Shown: in pieces, positions 17,555 through 26,414 of the stretch
Numbering within the stretch: position 1 is the stretch's first letter
Layout of the letters: each line of letters begins with the position of its first letter
Position numbers and translations under genes: made by a program
Assembly (NCBI GenBank): GCA_017551095.1
Contig: JAFZMQ010000023.1
Location: 1-57,140, forward strand
DNA length: 57,140 bases
Direction of reading: 5' to 3'
From: Clostridia bacterium
GTDB taxonomy: Bacteria > Bacillota > Clostridia > UBA1381
Notes under the pieces: generated by a model
Databases searched by the model: none
What the model was told of the DNA's origin: nothing
What the model saw: only the letters and a program-made list of their open reading frames with translations

Positions 17555-20500
17555 CTATTCTGTTTTTGTATCTTCTAATGTGATAGAAGGATGTTCAAGA
17601 GGAGATTTTAAAAGTTTTAACTCAAATGCTCCGTCCCCACTAGCTATAATTTCAATTTTTAAATTATTTAATATTAAGAGGTGCGGTATAATGAGATTTG
17701 TCAAAGGAGATCCAACATGGGCTTGCATATTTTCATTGAAAAAAACATCGTTAATTAGTGGAATACATATCTCTCGGTATTCTGCATCTTGCTTTTCTAT
17801 ATTTTCAAAATAATTATTAAATCTGTCCAAAAACGCTTTCTGTTGTTCAGAATTGAGTTTATCGAAATTGTCAAATATATAATTTCTTGTCTTATGAGTA
17901 ATGATTACTAAAAATTTATAATCAGTCATCTTGTTCATACATTCAATTAAATCAACAAGAGGATACATAATTTCACATAGAAAATCCAATATGCAGGATG
18001 TGTGTTGCTTTAAATACGATGCCGATCCTGTAACAGGCGCCTCTGCACAAATCAATTTTCGATTTTCATTTATTGCGATCGCTATTGCATCATAGTCGCA
18101 AATCCCCAAACCATCTTGCAAAGTTTTATTATCAACTCCTTTTACTGCAAGATCGGAAGCGTTAGTGATCGAATTAAATTCCTTTGCAAATCTTTTTATA
18201 CCTACGGCATCTGTCATTTTAATACGCTTTTCATCAGAAGACAATTCATTGAAAAATAGTTTTTCATCTACAATTCCCATAGATATGTTGTGTTCTTGCT
18301 TGTTTTCGTCAATAATTTTCTGTGCATCTAATTCTACCTGCATAACCAATGAATTAGCGACATAAACATCATTTTTTGAAACCCTATCTGCGTCAACACC
18401 AATTTTATATAATGCAACTATAGCTGATGTTGAGAGAATATATCCGTTGTTACGCAAATCCTCATCATCACTTATTGCATCTCTAAAAATGGTATTTTTA
18501 TCATTTATAAAACTTAAAATAGTTTCTATGTAGGTGCATTTTGACGATCTGTGTATAAGATACAAAGGTATGGGGGGTTGTGTAAAATCTTTGTATTTTT
18601 TTATAAATATGTCTAAAACGCCATTTGAGGGTAAATTCTCTTTAATCCAAGCTTTAAATCGGTCTATATTAATATTCTTAGTTTCATTTGCGTCTAACTG
18701 AAAAACTTTCAATGTTCCCTTGTTTTTCATTTTATCTGTGCAAATTCCAAAAAAATAGGCATCTATAGGCAGAATTTTATTAATTGTATAAAGTGAATCA
18801 GATAAACGAACTTGACTCCCAACAGTTCTCTTTAATAAATCCAAGGAAATCGCAGTATCTTCTGATATGTGCTCTGCACCTTCCCATATTAAAGAATCCT
18901 TTTTTAAAAACCCATTTTTATATACACAATATACTTTTTTATCGCCTTTTTGTGTAGTTAAGACAACCGCTCTATTTATATCAATATCATCAAAATCTTC
19001 TTTGTCGTTAGAATAAAGCCTAGAGAAAAACCAAATATATGCTTCGCACATATTATTTGCATCAGAAGAATTTAATAATGCTTTTATAATTAAATCTTTT
19101 GCCTCATCATATTTGTGTTCTTGATATTTTATATGTGCAACAAGTTGTAACATTCTTGGAGAACCGATTCTTAGTGCAGAATCAATTATTTTTGTAGGTA
19201 CACTTCTGTGGGTCTGAAATGATATAGCTAAAATTGCATCTATAGCCTGCTCATCTTCTTGGTATACCTCATCAAAATCTTCCAAAAGAATGTTTAGTCC
19301 TTCTACATTTTTCTTCAACTTAAACAGTGCATCTACAGTATACTTTGATAAAATACTATGATTATATCCAAGACATTCTAATTTAGATAATATTTCTATA
19401 GCCTCGTCATAATATGAATTACTTAATAGTATTCTGGCAAATTCCAACTCAAATCTCAAATCTTGACACTTTAGTTCATTGTCTTGCCACTTTTGGTAAA
19501 TACTTTCAATATGGCATTTTGTATTGTCTTCATAGAATTTCAAATATAGTAGATGATATTCTAAAAAATCTTTATATTCTTTCTCGAATTGATCAACAAT
19601 GAGTTTTGCCTTTTCTTTTCCATCTACTGCGCACACTGCCTTTACATAGCGCACAAACAGCAATATACTTTTTTTGATGAAAGTTTCATGGTGGCTTAAC
19701 AATTTTTTAATGTTATAATTATCATATTGATTTACATAAAAATAACAATCTATTAAGTCGTATTGCTCAGATGAATAACAAAACTTTATTATATCATCCT
19801 CGGAAACAACCTTTTCTTTTATTTTTGCGAGTGTTATCATCCTAGAGATAACAGTATTGCTTGTTATTTCTGGAGATAAGCCTTTAGCATATTCTATTGT
19901 ATCTTTACCTGAACAAATATACATAAGCCTAAGTAAAATTTCATAATACTTAGTTTTTATCATGTTTGAAGAAGGAGAGTATACAGATTCTAAGGATATT
20001 ATCTCTTGGAGAAAATTATTAATATCCGAGCAGTCTTTTTCGTTATACGTACTAATAAGTTTTAAATGCTTTGCATAATAAATGAAAAGCTTATCAATAA
20101 ATGTTTGTCCACTTTCAAGAAGCGTATCGCCATCAAAATGGTTATTATTTTCTTGTATATCTAAAAAGCAAATCCGATTAACAAGCCACTGCTCATTTTT
20201 GTAATCCTTTGAAACAGTAATGGTGTAATGCGGTATATGATTCTCAATTTTTGTGGTTTTGGTGTACAATTTTTTTGAAGTGATAAGTGTTTCTATTATT
20301 TGTTTCAAATCGTTATTTGTTGTTTTTTCTTTCAAAAGTATCAATTTATCCTTGTTACCGATATAGTGAAGTATTAGTTTTCTGCATATGTCATTTTTGA
20401 TTTTTTCAGAGCCAATTATGGAATATGCTTCTAAAACATCCTTTGTTAAAAGGCGATATTTAGATAGAATTTCTAAGCAGATTTTAATTCCATTTTCGAG

Positions 20501-21121
20501 ACTGTCGTTTCTATTTTCAACAACAGGAACAAGGCTACGAACCGTATCTATATGACCATCCAACAAAATATCATTAATTTCACCATAAAACTTTTCTGCT
20601 TTTTCATCTGATATTTTAAAGTTATTTATAGCTTCAAAAGATTTTATAAATTCATTACGACTTTTTTCTTCATCCTTGTTTAATCTGTTGAAAGATTGGT
20701 CGTTTAAATAGCGTAAATACCTTTGGTCAAATCCTAACATTTTTTCCAAGTATGACTTTAAATGAGATAATAGGGATGAAAACAACTCTCTTATTATTCT
20801 CTCATCGTTAGTGGACAGATTATTACCGTAGGTGGATTTAAATTTTATAATTACTTGATCAACAAATTCGTTTTCTGTTAGGTACGATATTTTTGAATCT
20901 AACACAAAAGAAAAAATATCATTAATTGGATTTTGATATTTTAAGAAATTTTCAAATTTACCAGAAAGCAATATACTCCCGTCATTTTTTTTGCAAAAGG
21001 CACAAATCCATTTTTTCTCTCTTTTTTTAAAGAACCAAAAATGAATCTTCTCGGATTTTTTTATGCCAATACTATATATTGCGTTTGAAAATATGTTTAA
21101 AATCAAATTTGCTAATATCAT
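17555..21121 (-). CDS. Giant TPR-rich protein with GreA/B-C-like and PIN-like regions
   Basis: A 1188-residue minus-strand gene. ATG at 21121 is chosen over 21136 because AGGAGA lies 5 nt before it. The N-terminal part is helical, with one CAFC pair near residue 40; residues about 180-740 look like irregular TPR-type helical repeats. Around 743-800, EDTAISLDLL..TVGSQVRLSD resembles the C-terminal domain of GreA/GreB. From about 885 to 1030 the order ILSTSAIVAL, VYVANSLVMQVELD, CDYDAIAIA and LICAE resembles a PIN nuclease fold, but the first catalytic Asp position reads Ser. No P-loop is seen. The gene is AT-rich, transcribed alone and opposite to all other element genes. The domain readings are by eye; related architectures occur in bacterial conflict systems. 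Confidence 0.6.
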   Translation of the reverse strand: MILANLILNIFSNAIYSIGIKKSEKIHFWFFKKREKKWICAFCKKNDGSILLSGKFENFLKYQNPINDIFSFVLDSKISYLTENEFVDQVIIKFKSTYGNNLSTNDERIIRELFSSLLSHLKSYLEKMLGFDQRYLRYLNDQSFNRLNKDEEKSRNEFIKSFEAINNFKISDEKAEKFYGEINDILLDGHIDTVRSLVPVVENRNDSLENGIKICLEILSKYRLLTKDVLEAYSIIGSEKIKNDICRKLILHYIGNKDKLILLKEKTTNNDLKQIIETLITSKKLYTKTTKIENHIPHYTITVSKDYKNEQWLVNRICFLDIQENNNHFDGDTLLESGQTFIDKLFIYYAKHLKLISTYNEKDCSDINNFLQEIISLESVYSPSSNMIKTKYYEILLRLMYICSGKDTIEYAKGLSPEITSNTVISRMITLAKIKEKVVSEDDIIKFCYSSEQYDLIDCYFYVNQYDNYNIKKLLSHHETFIKKSILLFVRYVKAVCAVDGKEKAKLIVDQFEKEYKDFLEYHLLYLKFYEDNTKCHIESIYQKWQDNELKCQDLRFELEFARILLSNSYYDEAIEILSKLECLGYNHSILSKYTVDALFKLKKNVEGLNILLEDFDEVYQEDEQAIDAILAISFQTHRSVPTKIIDSALRIGSPRMLQLVAHIKYQEHKYDEAKDLIIKALLNSSDANNMCEAYIWFFSRLYSNDKEDFDDIDINRAVVLTTQKGDKKVYCVYKNGFLKKDSLIWEGAEHISEDTAISLDLLKRTVGSQVRLSDSLYTINKILPIDAYFFGICTDKMKNKGTLKVFQLDANETKNINIDRFKAWIKENLPSNGVLDIFIKKYKDFTQPPIPLYLIHRSSKCTYIETILSFINDKNTIFRDAISDDEDLRNNGYILSTSAIVALYKIGVDADRVSKNDVYVANSLVMQVELDAQKIIDENKQEHNISMGIVDEKLFFNELSSDEKRIKMTDAVGIKRFAKEFNSITNASDLAVKGVDNKTLQDGLGICDYDAIAIAINENRKLICAEAPVTGSASYLKQHTSCILDFLCEIMYPLVDLIECMNKMTDYKFLVIITHKTRNYIFDNFDKLNSEQQKAFLDRFNNYFENIEKQDAEYREICIPLINDVFFNENMQAHVGSPLTNLIIPHLLILNNLKIEIIASGDGAFELKLLKSPLEHPSITLEDTKTE

Positions 21122-21154
21122 ACTTTTCTCCTGCATTAAAAAATTCTTTTTGAT

Positions 21155-21183
21155 ATTATACCATAATGAGCCTTGATTTTCAA
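21155..21183 (-). promoter_or_regulatory. Promoter of the giant TPR/PIN-like gene
   Basis: On the minus strand TTGAAA (21183-21178), 17-base spacer, TATAAT (21160-21155) preceded by TGG, i.e. also an extended -10. It lies 34 nt upstream of the chosen start. Confidence 0.8.
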
Positions 21184-21273
21184 TGAAATAACAATCATTT
21201 TTATAAATGCCTCAAAACAGCATTTGAATTTCCATGTAAATTTAGTATAAAAGGTATTTAGCTGATTTCCTTG

Positions 21274-21302
21274 TTGACTTTTGTAAACTTTTGTAGTAAA
21301 AT
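21274..21302 (+). promoter_or_regulatory. Promoter of the TIR/RCC1 operon with tandem operator-like repeats
   Basis: TTGACT (21274-21279), 17-base spacer, TAAAAT (21297-21302). The spacer contains ACTTTTGTA twice (21277-21285 and 21287-21295), offset by exactly 10 bp. Two direct repeats one helical turn apart are a common ribbon-helix-helix operator form, and the first gene encodes an RHH-like protein. Confidence 0.75.
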
Positions 21303-21340
21303 GAATGTATATCAATGTTTTATAAAAAGAGGTGTTAGCA

Positions 21341-21529
21341 TTGGCTGAAAAAAAACTCATAATATCGTCAAAAAAATACACAGGCGAAACTGCGGTTGTA
21401 TCTGCAAGATTGCCTGTCGATTTAATCAAAAGAATTGATGAAATATGTGACGCAACGGGAAGGACAAAAAACGAGGTTATTCAGATGTGTTTGGAATTTT
21501 CTGTTGATAACATAGAAATAGAAAGGTAG
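21341..21529 (+). CDS. Small ribbon-helix-helix (Arc/CopG-like) regulator
   Basis: A 62-residue protein. The segment AVVSARLPVDLIKRIDEICDATGR, split over a beta strand and first helix, followed by TKNEVIQMCLEF, fits the ribbon-helix-helix fold used by short autorepressors. The frame is open from GTG 21332, but AGAGGT (21328-21333) is correctly spaced for TTG 21341. First gene of the TIR/RCC1 operon, 9 nt before the next gene. I infer that it controls its own promoter. Confidence 0.7.
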   Translation: MAEKKLIISSKKYTGETAVVSARLPVDLIKRIDEICDATGRTKNEVIQMCLEFSVDNIEIER

Positions 21530-21538
21530 GCAATAAAA

Positions 21539-24058
21539 ATGGCAGTATTCAAATGTAAAATGTGCGGTGGAGAACTTGCGGTTGCGGATAATTCCAATAT
21601 CTGCGTATGCGACTATTGCGGAACAAAGCAAACTGTTCCGTCTGCCCGTGATGAGATTTTGTCAAATCTCTTTAACAGGGCGAACAATTTAAGATTAAGA
21701 AGCGAATTTGATAAGGCACAGGAGCTTTATGAGAAGATCGTTGCCGAAAACCCGAATGAAGCGGAAGCGTATTGGGGATTGGTTTTGTGCAAATATGGAA
21801 TAGAATATGTGGAAGATCCTGCGACCAAAACAAGAATACCGACCTGTCATAGAACACAGCTTCAGTCAATACTTGCAGACGGCGACTATAAGTCAGCTAT
21901 CGCAAATGCAGATGTTGAGCAGAAGGCTATATATGAAGAAGAAGCGGGAAGAATTGACGAGATTCAGAAGGATATTCTTAAAATAGTACATAATGAAAAG
22001 CCTTTTGATGTGTTTATCTGCTATAAGGAAACGGACGAAAACGGCAAAAGAACGCTTGACTCAAGTATCGCAAACGACATATATCACCAATTAACTCAAG
22101 AGGGGTTTAAGGTGTTTTATGCCGCAATTACGCTTGAGGATAAATTAGGTCAGGAGTATGAACCGTATATATTTGCGGCACTTAACTCGGCAAAAACCAT
22201 GCTTGTTTTGGGTACTAAGCCCGAATACTTTACGGCTGTATGGGTAAGAAATGAATGGTCAAGATTTATGAAGCTTATGCAAAATGACCGCTCTAAACTT
22301 CTTATTCCATGCTATCGTGATATGGACGCTTATGACCTTCCTGAAGAATTTGCACACCTGCAGGCACAGGATATGGGCAAAATTGGCTTTATCAACGATA
22401 TAGTAAGGGGCATTAAAAAGGTTACAGACGAGCCGAAAACAGAAAAGAAAACGGCAGTTGTAAACGATGGCAATGCAAATATTATTGCTCTTAAAAAGCG
22501 CGGCTTTATGGCTCTTGAAGATGGCGAATGGGATAAGGCAGACGGCTATTTTGATGACGCACTCAATATTGATGCAGAAGATGCGGAATGTTATCTCGGA
22601 AAACTGATGGCAGAACTGCAGGTCAGAAAGAGAGAAGATTTGAGAAATTGCAAAGAACCGTTTGAAAACAGCAGAAATTATCAAAAAGCAATTCGTTTTG
22701 GTGATGAAAAGCTTAAAAGAGAGATGGCGGAATATATCGAAGGTATAAACCAGAGAAAACTTGCAAAAGAAGAAGCTGCCCGATTAGAAACAGAGAAGAA
22801 AATAATACAATATAATGTTCTTAACAAAAGATGCACTATTTCTGCAGGGAGCACATACACTGTAGGACTAAAATCAAATGGAACGGTTGTCGCTGTAGGC
22901 AGTGCTGACAAATATGATGTTCTTGGTTGGAGAGATATAGTAGCAATTTCTGCTGGACGCGGACATATTGTAGGGCTAAAATCGGACGGGACGGTTGTTG
23001 CTACAGGCGATAATAATCACGGAGAATGTGATGTATCATCTTGGCACGACATAGTGGCAATTTCGACGGAATTGTGGCATACTGTAGGACTGAAATCAGA
23101 CGGAACGGTTATCGCTACAAAATATAGAGGAAGTGATAGTTATCATGGACAGTGTGATGTTTACGATTGGTGTGATATTATTGCCATTTCAACAGGAGCA
23201 TATTATACCGTGGGACTGAAATCTGATGGAACGGTTGTCGCTGTGGGTGAAAATGATTATGGACAATGTGATGTGTCCCATTGGACAAATATAGTATCCA
23301 TTTCCGCAGGGAGCTGTCATACCATAGGACTTAAATCGGATGGAACAGTTATTGCTACAAACTATAAGGGGGATAAGGAATATTACTGTGGAGAATGCGA
23401 TGTATCTGAATGGAGTGATATAGTATCCATTTCTGCGGGGCAAGTGCATACGGTAGGATTAAAATCAGACGGAACGGTTATCGCAACAAAATATACGGGG
23501 AAAGAAAGTGGATATACTGGTCAATGTAATGTATTTGACTGGACAAATATAGTATCCATTTCCGCAGGGCTACGACATACAGTGGGGCTAAAATCTGATG
23601 GAACAGTCGTTGCGACAAATTACTATAGTGATGGTACACTTTCCTTTCAAAGATACCAAGGACAATGTGATGTATCTGATTGGAAAAACATAGCTCTGCC
23701 TCCCAAAGAAAAGACATTGGAAGAATTATTTGCACGCGAAAAGGAAGAAAAGCCAGTAAGAGATAAAGCTACAAATGAGAAAGAATCAGACATATATAAT
23801 AATGCTGTAAATGAAATTGCATATGCGGAAGACGAGGAGGATTTTCTTGAAATTGCAAATTTATTTAAAAGCATTTTGGACTATAAAGATGCAAAGGAAC
23901 TAATGATACAGTGCAAAGAAAAAGCAGTGCAGGCAAAACAAAGGGGTATAGAACGAGCAAAGTATATTAGGGAAGGGCGTTGTAAATACTGTGGTGGCAG
24001 ATTTCAGGGCTTGTTCTCAAAAACCTGCACCAAATGCGGCAGAAAGAAAGATTATTAA
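21539..24058 (+). CDS. Zn-ribbon/TPR/TIR/RCC1-propeller protein
   Basis: An 839-residue multidomain protein. Order: N-terminal zinc ribbon (CKMCGG...CDYCG, residues 5-30); TPR-like helices 40-130; TIR domain 150-265 (PFDVFICYKETD, EYEPYIFAALNSAK, VWVRNEWSRF); a second TPR-like module 318-400 (ALEDGEWDKADGYFDDAL); seven RCC1-type repeats from about 431 to 718 built on xISAGxxHTVGLKSDGTVVA, i.e. one full seven-bladed propeller; charged helix; C-terminal zinc ribbon (CKYCGG...CTKCG). TIR domains in bacteria often degrade or cyclise NAD+ when a sensor is triggered; the propeller is the likely sensor. No transmembrane segment. Its first 400 residues are paralogous to the protein at 28074, and its RCC1 half to that at 26415. 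Confidence 0.85.
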   Translation: MAVFKCKMCGGELAVADNSNICVCDYCGTKQTVPSARDEILSNLFNRANNLRLRSEFDKAQELYEKIVAENPNEAEAYWGLVLCKYGIEYVEDPATKTRIPTCHRTQLQSILADGDYKSAIANADVEQKAIYEEEAGRIDEIQKDILKIVHNEKPFDVFICYKETDENGKRTLDSSIANDIYHQLTQEGFKVFYAAITLEDKLGQEYEPYIFAALNSAKTMLVLGTKPEYFTAVWVRNEWSRFMKLMQNDRSKLLIPCYRDMDAYDLPEEFAHLQAQDMGKIGFINDIVRGIKKVTDEPKTEKKTAVVNDGNANIIALKKRGFMALEDGEWDKADGYFDDALNIDAEDAECYLGKLMAELQVRKREDLRNCKEPFENSRNYQKAIRFGDEKLKREMAEYIEGINQRKLAKEEAARLETEKKIIQYNVLNKRCTISAGSTYTVGLKSNGTVVAVGSADKYDVLGWRDIVAISAGRGHIVGLKSDGTVVATGDNNHGECDVSSWHDIVAISTELWHTVGLKSDGTVIATKYRGSDSYHGQCDVYDWCDIIAISTGAYYTVGLKSDGTVVAVGENDYGQCDVSHWTNIVSISAGSCHTIGLKSDGTVIATNYKGDKEYYCGECDVSEWSDIVSISAGQVHTVGLKSDGTVIATKYTGKESGYTGQCNVFDWTNIVSISAGLRHTVGLKSDGTVVATNYYSDGTLSFQRYQGQCDVSDWKNIALPPKEKTLEELFAREKEEKPVRDKATNEKESDIYNNAVNEIAYAEDEEDFLEIANLFKSILDYKDAKELMIQCKEKAVQAKQRGIERAKYIREGRCKYCGGRFQGLFSKTCTKCGRKKDY

Positions 24059-24075
24059 TATTTAACAGGTGAAGT

Positions 24076-24549
24076 ATGATAATTATTGAAATAATAACGG
24101 CACTTGCCGCGGCAATTTCTGCAATTATTGCTGCGTATGCCTTGATTCAAACAAAAAAATATCAAAAGGAAATAAAAGAAAGAGAACGAAAACAGGCAAC
24201 AATTGATGCATACAGAAAATTACAGGAAGATGTTCTCGACAAACTTGTTTTATGCAGTAAAGATGAAGTTAAAAATGTTATAGAAAACCTTGATATGCAT
24301 TCATGTGAGGAAGCATACAATGATTACAGGGCGCTGATAGCAAGATGTGAGCATTTTGCAGTAGGGATAAATGTCGGTATATACGATTTTGAAGTATTCG
24401 ATAAATTGGGCGGTTTACATATCATATACTTGTATGAAAAGGTCAAGCCAATGATAATGGAGGTAAGAAAGCGAATCAAAACAGAAGTTCCATATATTGA
24501 ATTTGAAAAACTATATAAAACATTGAAAGAAAAACATCAGTTAAAATAA
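24076..24549 (+). CDS. Small membrane-anchored protein, DUF4760-like
   Basis: A 157-residue protein with one N-terminal transmembrane helix (residues 3-24, IIEIITALAAAISAIIAAYA), a charged helix after it, and a helical domain with RCEHFAVGINVGIYDFEVF that resembles DUF4760 proteins. Function is unknown. It lies 17 nt after the TIR/RCC1 gene and 13 nt before the SPFH gene, so it is in the same transcript. Membrane location fits the neighbouring membrane proteins. Confidence 0.6.
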   Translation: MIIIEIITALAAAISAIIAAYALIQTKKYQKEIKERERKQATIDAYRKLQEDVLDKLVLCSKDEVKNVIENLDMHSCEEAYNDYRALIARCEHFAVGINVGIYDFEVFDKLGGLHIIYLYEKVKPMIMEVRKRIKTEVPYIEFEKLYKTLKEKHQLK

Positions 24550-24562
24550 GGGGGAATAAACA

Positions 24563-25687
24563 ATGGCAGAAATAGCAAAGGTAATCAAGTATGAGGGGGA
24601 TAATTCCACATTCATTTGGAAGCATCCCGAAGAGGACTTTAACAGTCTTACACAGCTTATCGTACACGAAAGTCAGGAAGCGATATTCTTTATGAACGGA
24701 CAGGCGCTTGACACTTTCGGTGCAGGTAGGTACACATTAGAAACACAGAACATTCCGAAAATCGGCAAGTTCCTAAACCGTGCCACAGGCGACACAACGC
24801 CGTTTCATTGTGAGGTATATTTCATCAATAAGACCGAGCAAATGTCGATTAAATGGGGCACAGATTCAAAGGTGCAGTATATTGACGCAACATACGGATT
24901 TCCTATTTCGATAGGCGCATCGGGCGAGATGTCGCTTCGCGCAGAGGACGGAAGAAAGCTTTTGTTAAAGCTTGTCGGCACAGAAAACTTTTTAGGTCAA
25001 GAGAAATTGACTTCCTTTTTCCGTGCATTTTTAATGACAAAGGTTAAAACATACATAGCACAGGTAATGAGGACAAATGCAATCAACATCTTTGAAATTG
25101 ATGAGAATTTAGCGGCATTTTCCGAGAATATACATAAACTACTGATTCCCGACTTTGCCGATTACGGTGTTGCTCTTGAAAGGTTTTTCGTCACCAATGT
25201 CGTAAAGCCTGACGGAGATAAACAGTATGAGAAATTCAAGGAACTGCACTTCCGTCAATATGCAGATATAGCCGAAGCGAAACTGCATCAGCAGACCGAT
25301 ATAATCCACGCACAAACAGAGGCGCAAAAGGTGGTTATCGATTCGCAGGCACAGGCGACAAAGCGTCAGCAGGAAGGCTACACCTATCAGCAGGAGCGTG
25401 GCTTTGATGTTGCGGAAAAGGTTGCACAAAATGAAGCCGTAGGACAGTTCACGAATATGGGTATCGGACTTGGAACTATGGCAGGCGTTGGTGGAGCGGT
25501 AGGCGGTGTTGTAGGCGGCGCTGTAAATGACGCTATGAACAGTGCTGCAAATCCGCCCCAACCTACCGATGATTTGGCGGCGTTCAAGGCAAAGGTTGAA
25601 AAGCTTACCATAATGAAGGATTCGGGACTTATCACAGAGGAAGAATTCAACAGTATGAAAGCGGAACTGTTAAAGGGTATTTTATAG
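24563..25687 (+). CDS. SPFH/band-7 protein with C-terminal SHOCT domain
   Basis: A 374-residue protein related to the SPFH proteins annotated as YdjI or virion-core-like. SPFH region about 25-230; Gln/Ala-rich helix 230-290 (TEAQKVVIDSQAQATKRQQEG without transmembrane segment nearby); Gly/Val-rich linker about 300-330; SHOCT module 340-374 (KLTIMKDSGLITEEEFNSMKAEL, shown here in part). SPFH proteins oligomerise on membranes into scaffolds. AAGGGGGAATAA precedes the ATG. In the operon it may scaffold the TIR receptors; that is inference. Confidence 0.85.
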   Translation: MAEIAKVIKYEGDNSTFIWKHPEEDFNSLTQLIVHESQEAIFFMNGQALDTFGAGRYTLETQNIPKIGKFLNRATGDTTPFHCEVYFINKTEQMSIKWGTDSKVQYIDATYGFPISIGASGEMSLRAEDGRKLLLKLVGTENFLGQEKLTSFFRAFLMTKVKTYIAQVMRTNAINIFEIDENLAAFSENIHKLLIPDFADYGVALERFFVTNVVKPDGDKQYEKFKELHFRQYADIAEAKLHQQTDIIHAQTEAQKVVIDSQAQATKRQQEGYTYQQERGFDVAEKVAQNEAVGQFTNMGIGLGTMAGVGGAVGGVVGGAVNDAMNSAANPPQPTDDLAAFKAKVEKLTIMKDSGLITEEEFNSMKAELLKGIL

Positions 25688-25700
25688 GAGGTAGCAAGCT

Positions 25701-26402
25701 ATGAAAAAAGGATTTAATTCATACATAATCGCGTGGGCTATTTTGCTCGTAATGTTTAATGTTATCGTTTTTGCTGTACCTGCAGGTACGGCAGAAATGT
25801 CAAAATTCGGAGGTGCATTCTGGAGCGGATATATTTTAATTATGCTGACTTTTGTGGGACAGCTTATTTGCGCAGGCTTTGCATTCAAGGCAGAGAATAA
25901 GGAACGCCTGTTCCTGAATTTGCCGCTTATTACGATAAGCTATTCTACACTTGTTGCGGCTATCGTTATCGGCACGATTTGTATGGCTGTTCCCGATATG
26001 CCGAATTGGTTAGGCGTTATAGTTTCCGCTTTGCTTTTAGGCTTTAACGCGATCGCAATAGTAAAGGCTAACGCGGCGGCAGAAATCGTTGCAGGCGTTG
26101 AAAGCAGGGTTAAGGCAAAAACGCAGTTTATCAGAATGATAACTGTTGATGCCGAAACGCTTTTTGACGATACCAAAAATGAAGAATTGAAGGCTATGGC
26201 AAAGGAGGTCTATGAGAAATTACGCTATTCAGACCCTATGAGCGTGGCAGAATTGGTTGAAATCGAGGACAAAATCGAAAAGCAGTTTGCCGAATTTGCA
26301 AATGCCGTAAAATCGGAAGATACCGAGCTTGCAAAAACATACTACGACGAGCTGTTATCACAGATAAATATCAGAAATAAAAAGTGCAAATTGTTGAAAT
26401 AA
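25701..26402 (+). CDS. Four-helix membrane protein of unknown function
   Basis: A 233-residue protein. Four hydrophobic segments at about 8-28, 40-62, 72-95 and 101-118, then a soluble helical tail of about 110 residues (TVDAETLFDDTKNEELKAMA, VEIEDKIEKQFAEFANA). I do not recognise a family. AGGAGGTAG precedes the ATG; the gaps to the SPFH and Zn-ribbon/RCC1 genes are 13 and 12 nt. This gene and the SPFH gene together look like a membrane module inserted between the two RCC1 genes. Confidence 0.65.
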   Translation: MKKGFNSYIIAWAILLVMFNVIVFAVPAGTAEMSKFGGAFWSGYILIMLTFVGQLICAGFAFKAENKERLFLNLPLITISYSTLVAAIVIGTICMAVPDMPNWLGVIVSALLLGFNAIAIVKANAAAEIVAGVESRVKAKTQFIRMITVDAETLFDDTKNEELKAMAKEVYEKLRYSDPMSVAELVEIEDKIEKQFAEFANAVKSEDTELAKTYYDELLSQINIRNKKCKLLK

Positions 26403-26414
26403 GGGGAATTTGAG

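Noticed and set aside
16264-21121. Fic gene and giant minus-strand gene as a toxin-antitoxin pair
   Set aside because: They are convergent, separated by a hairpin and have independent promoters; no small antitoxin gene lies next to fic, whose inhibitory motif is built in.
22832-23697. Regularly spaced DNA repeats that could be taken for a CRISPR array
   Set aside because: They are in frame, encode RCC1 blades of 38-47 residues and continue in the paralogue; there are no constant-length spacers and no cas genes.
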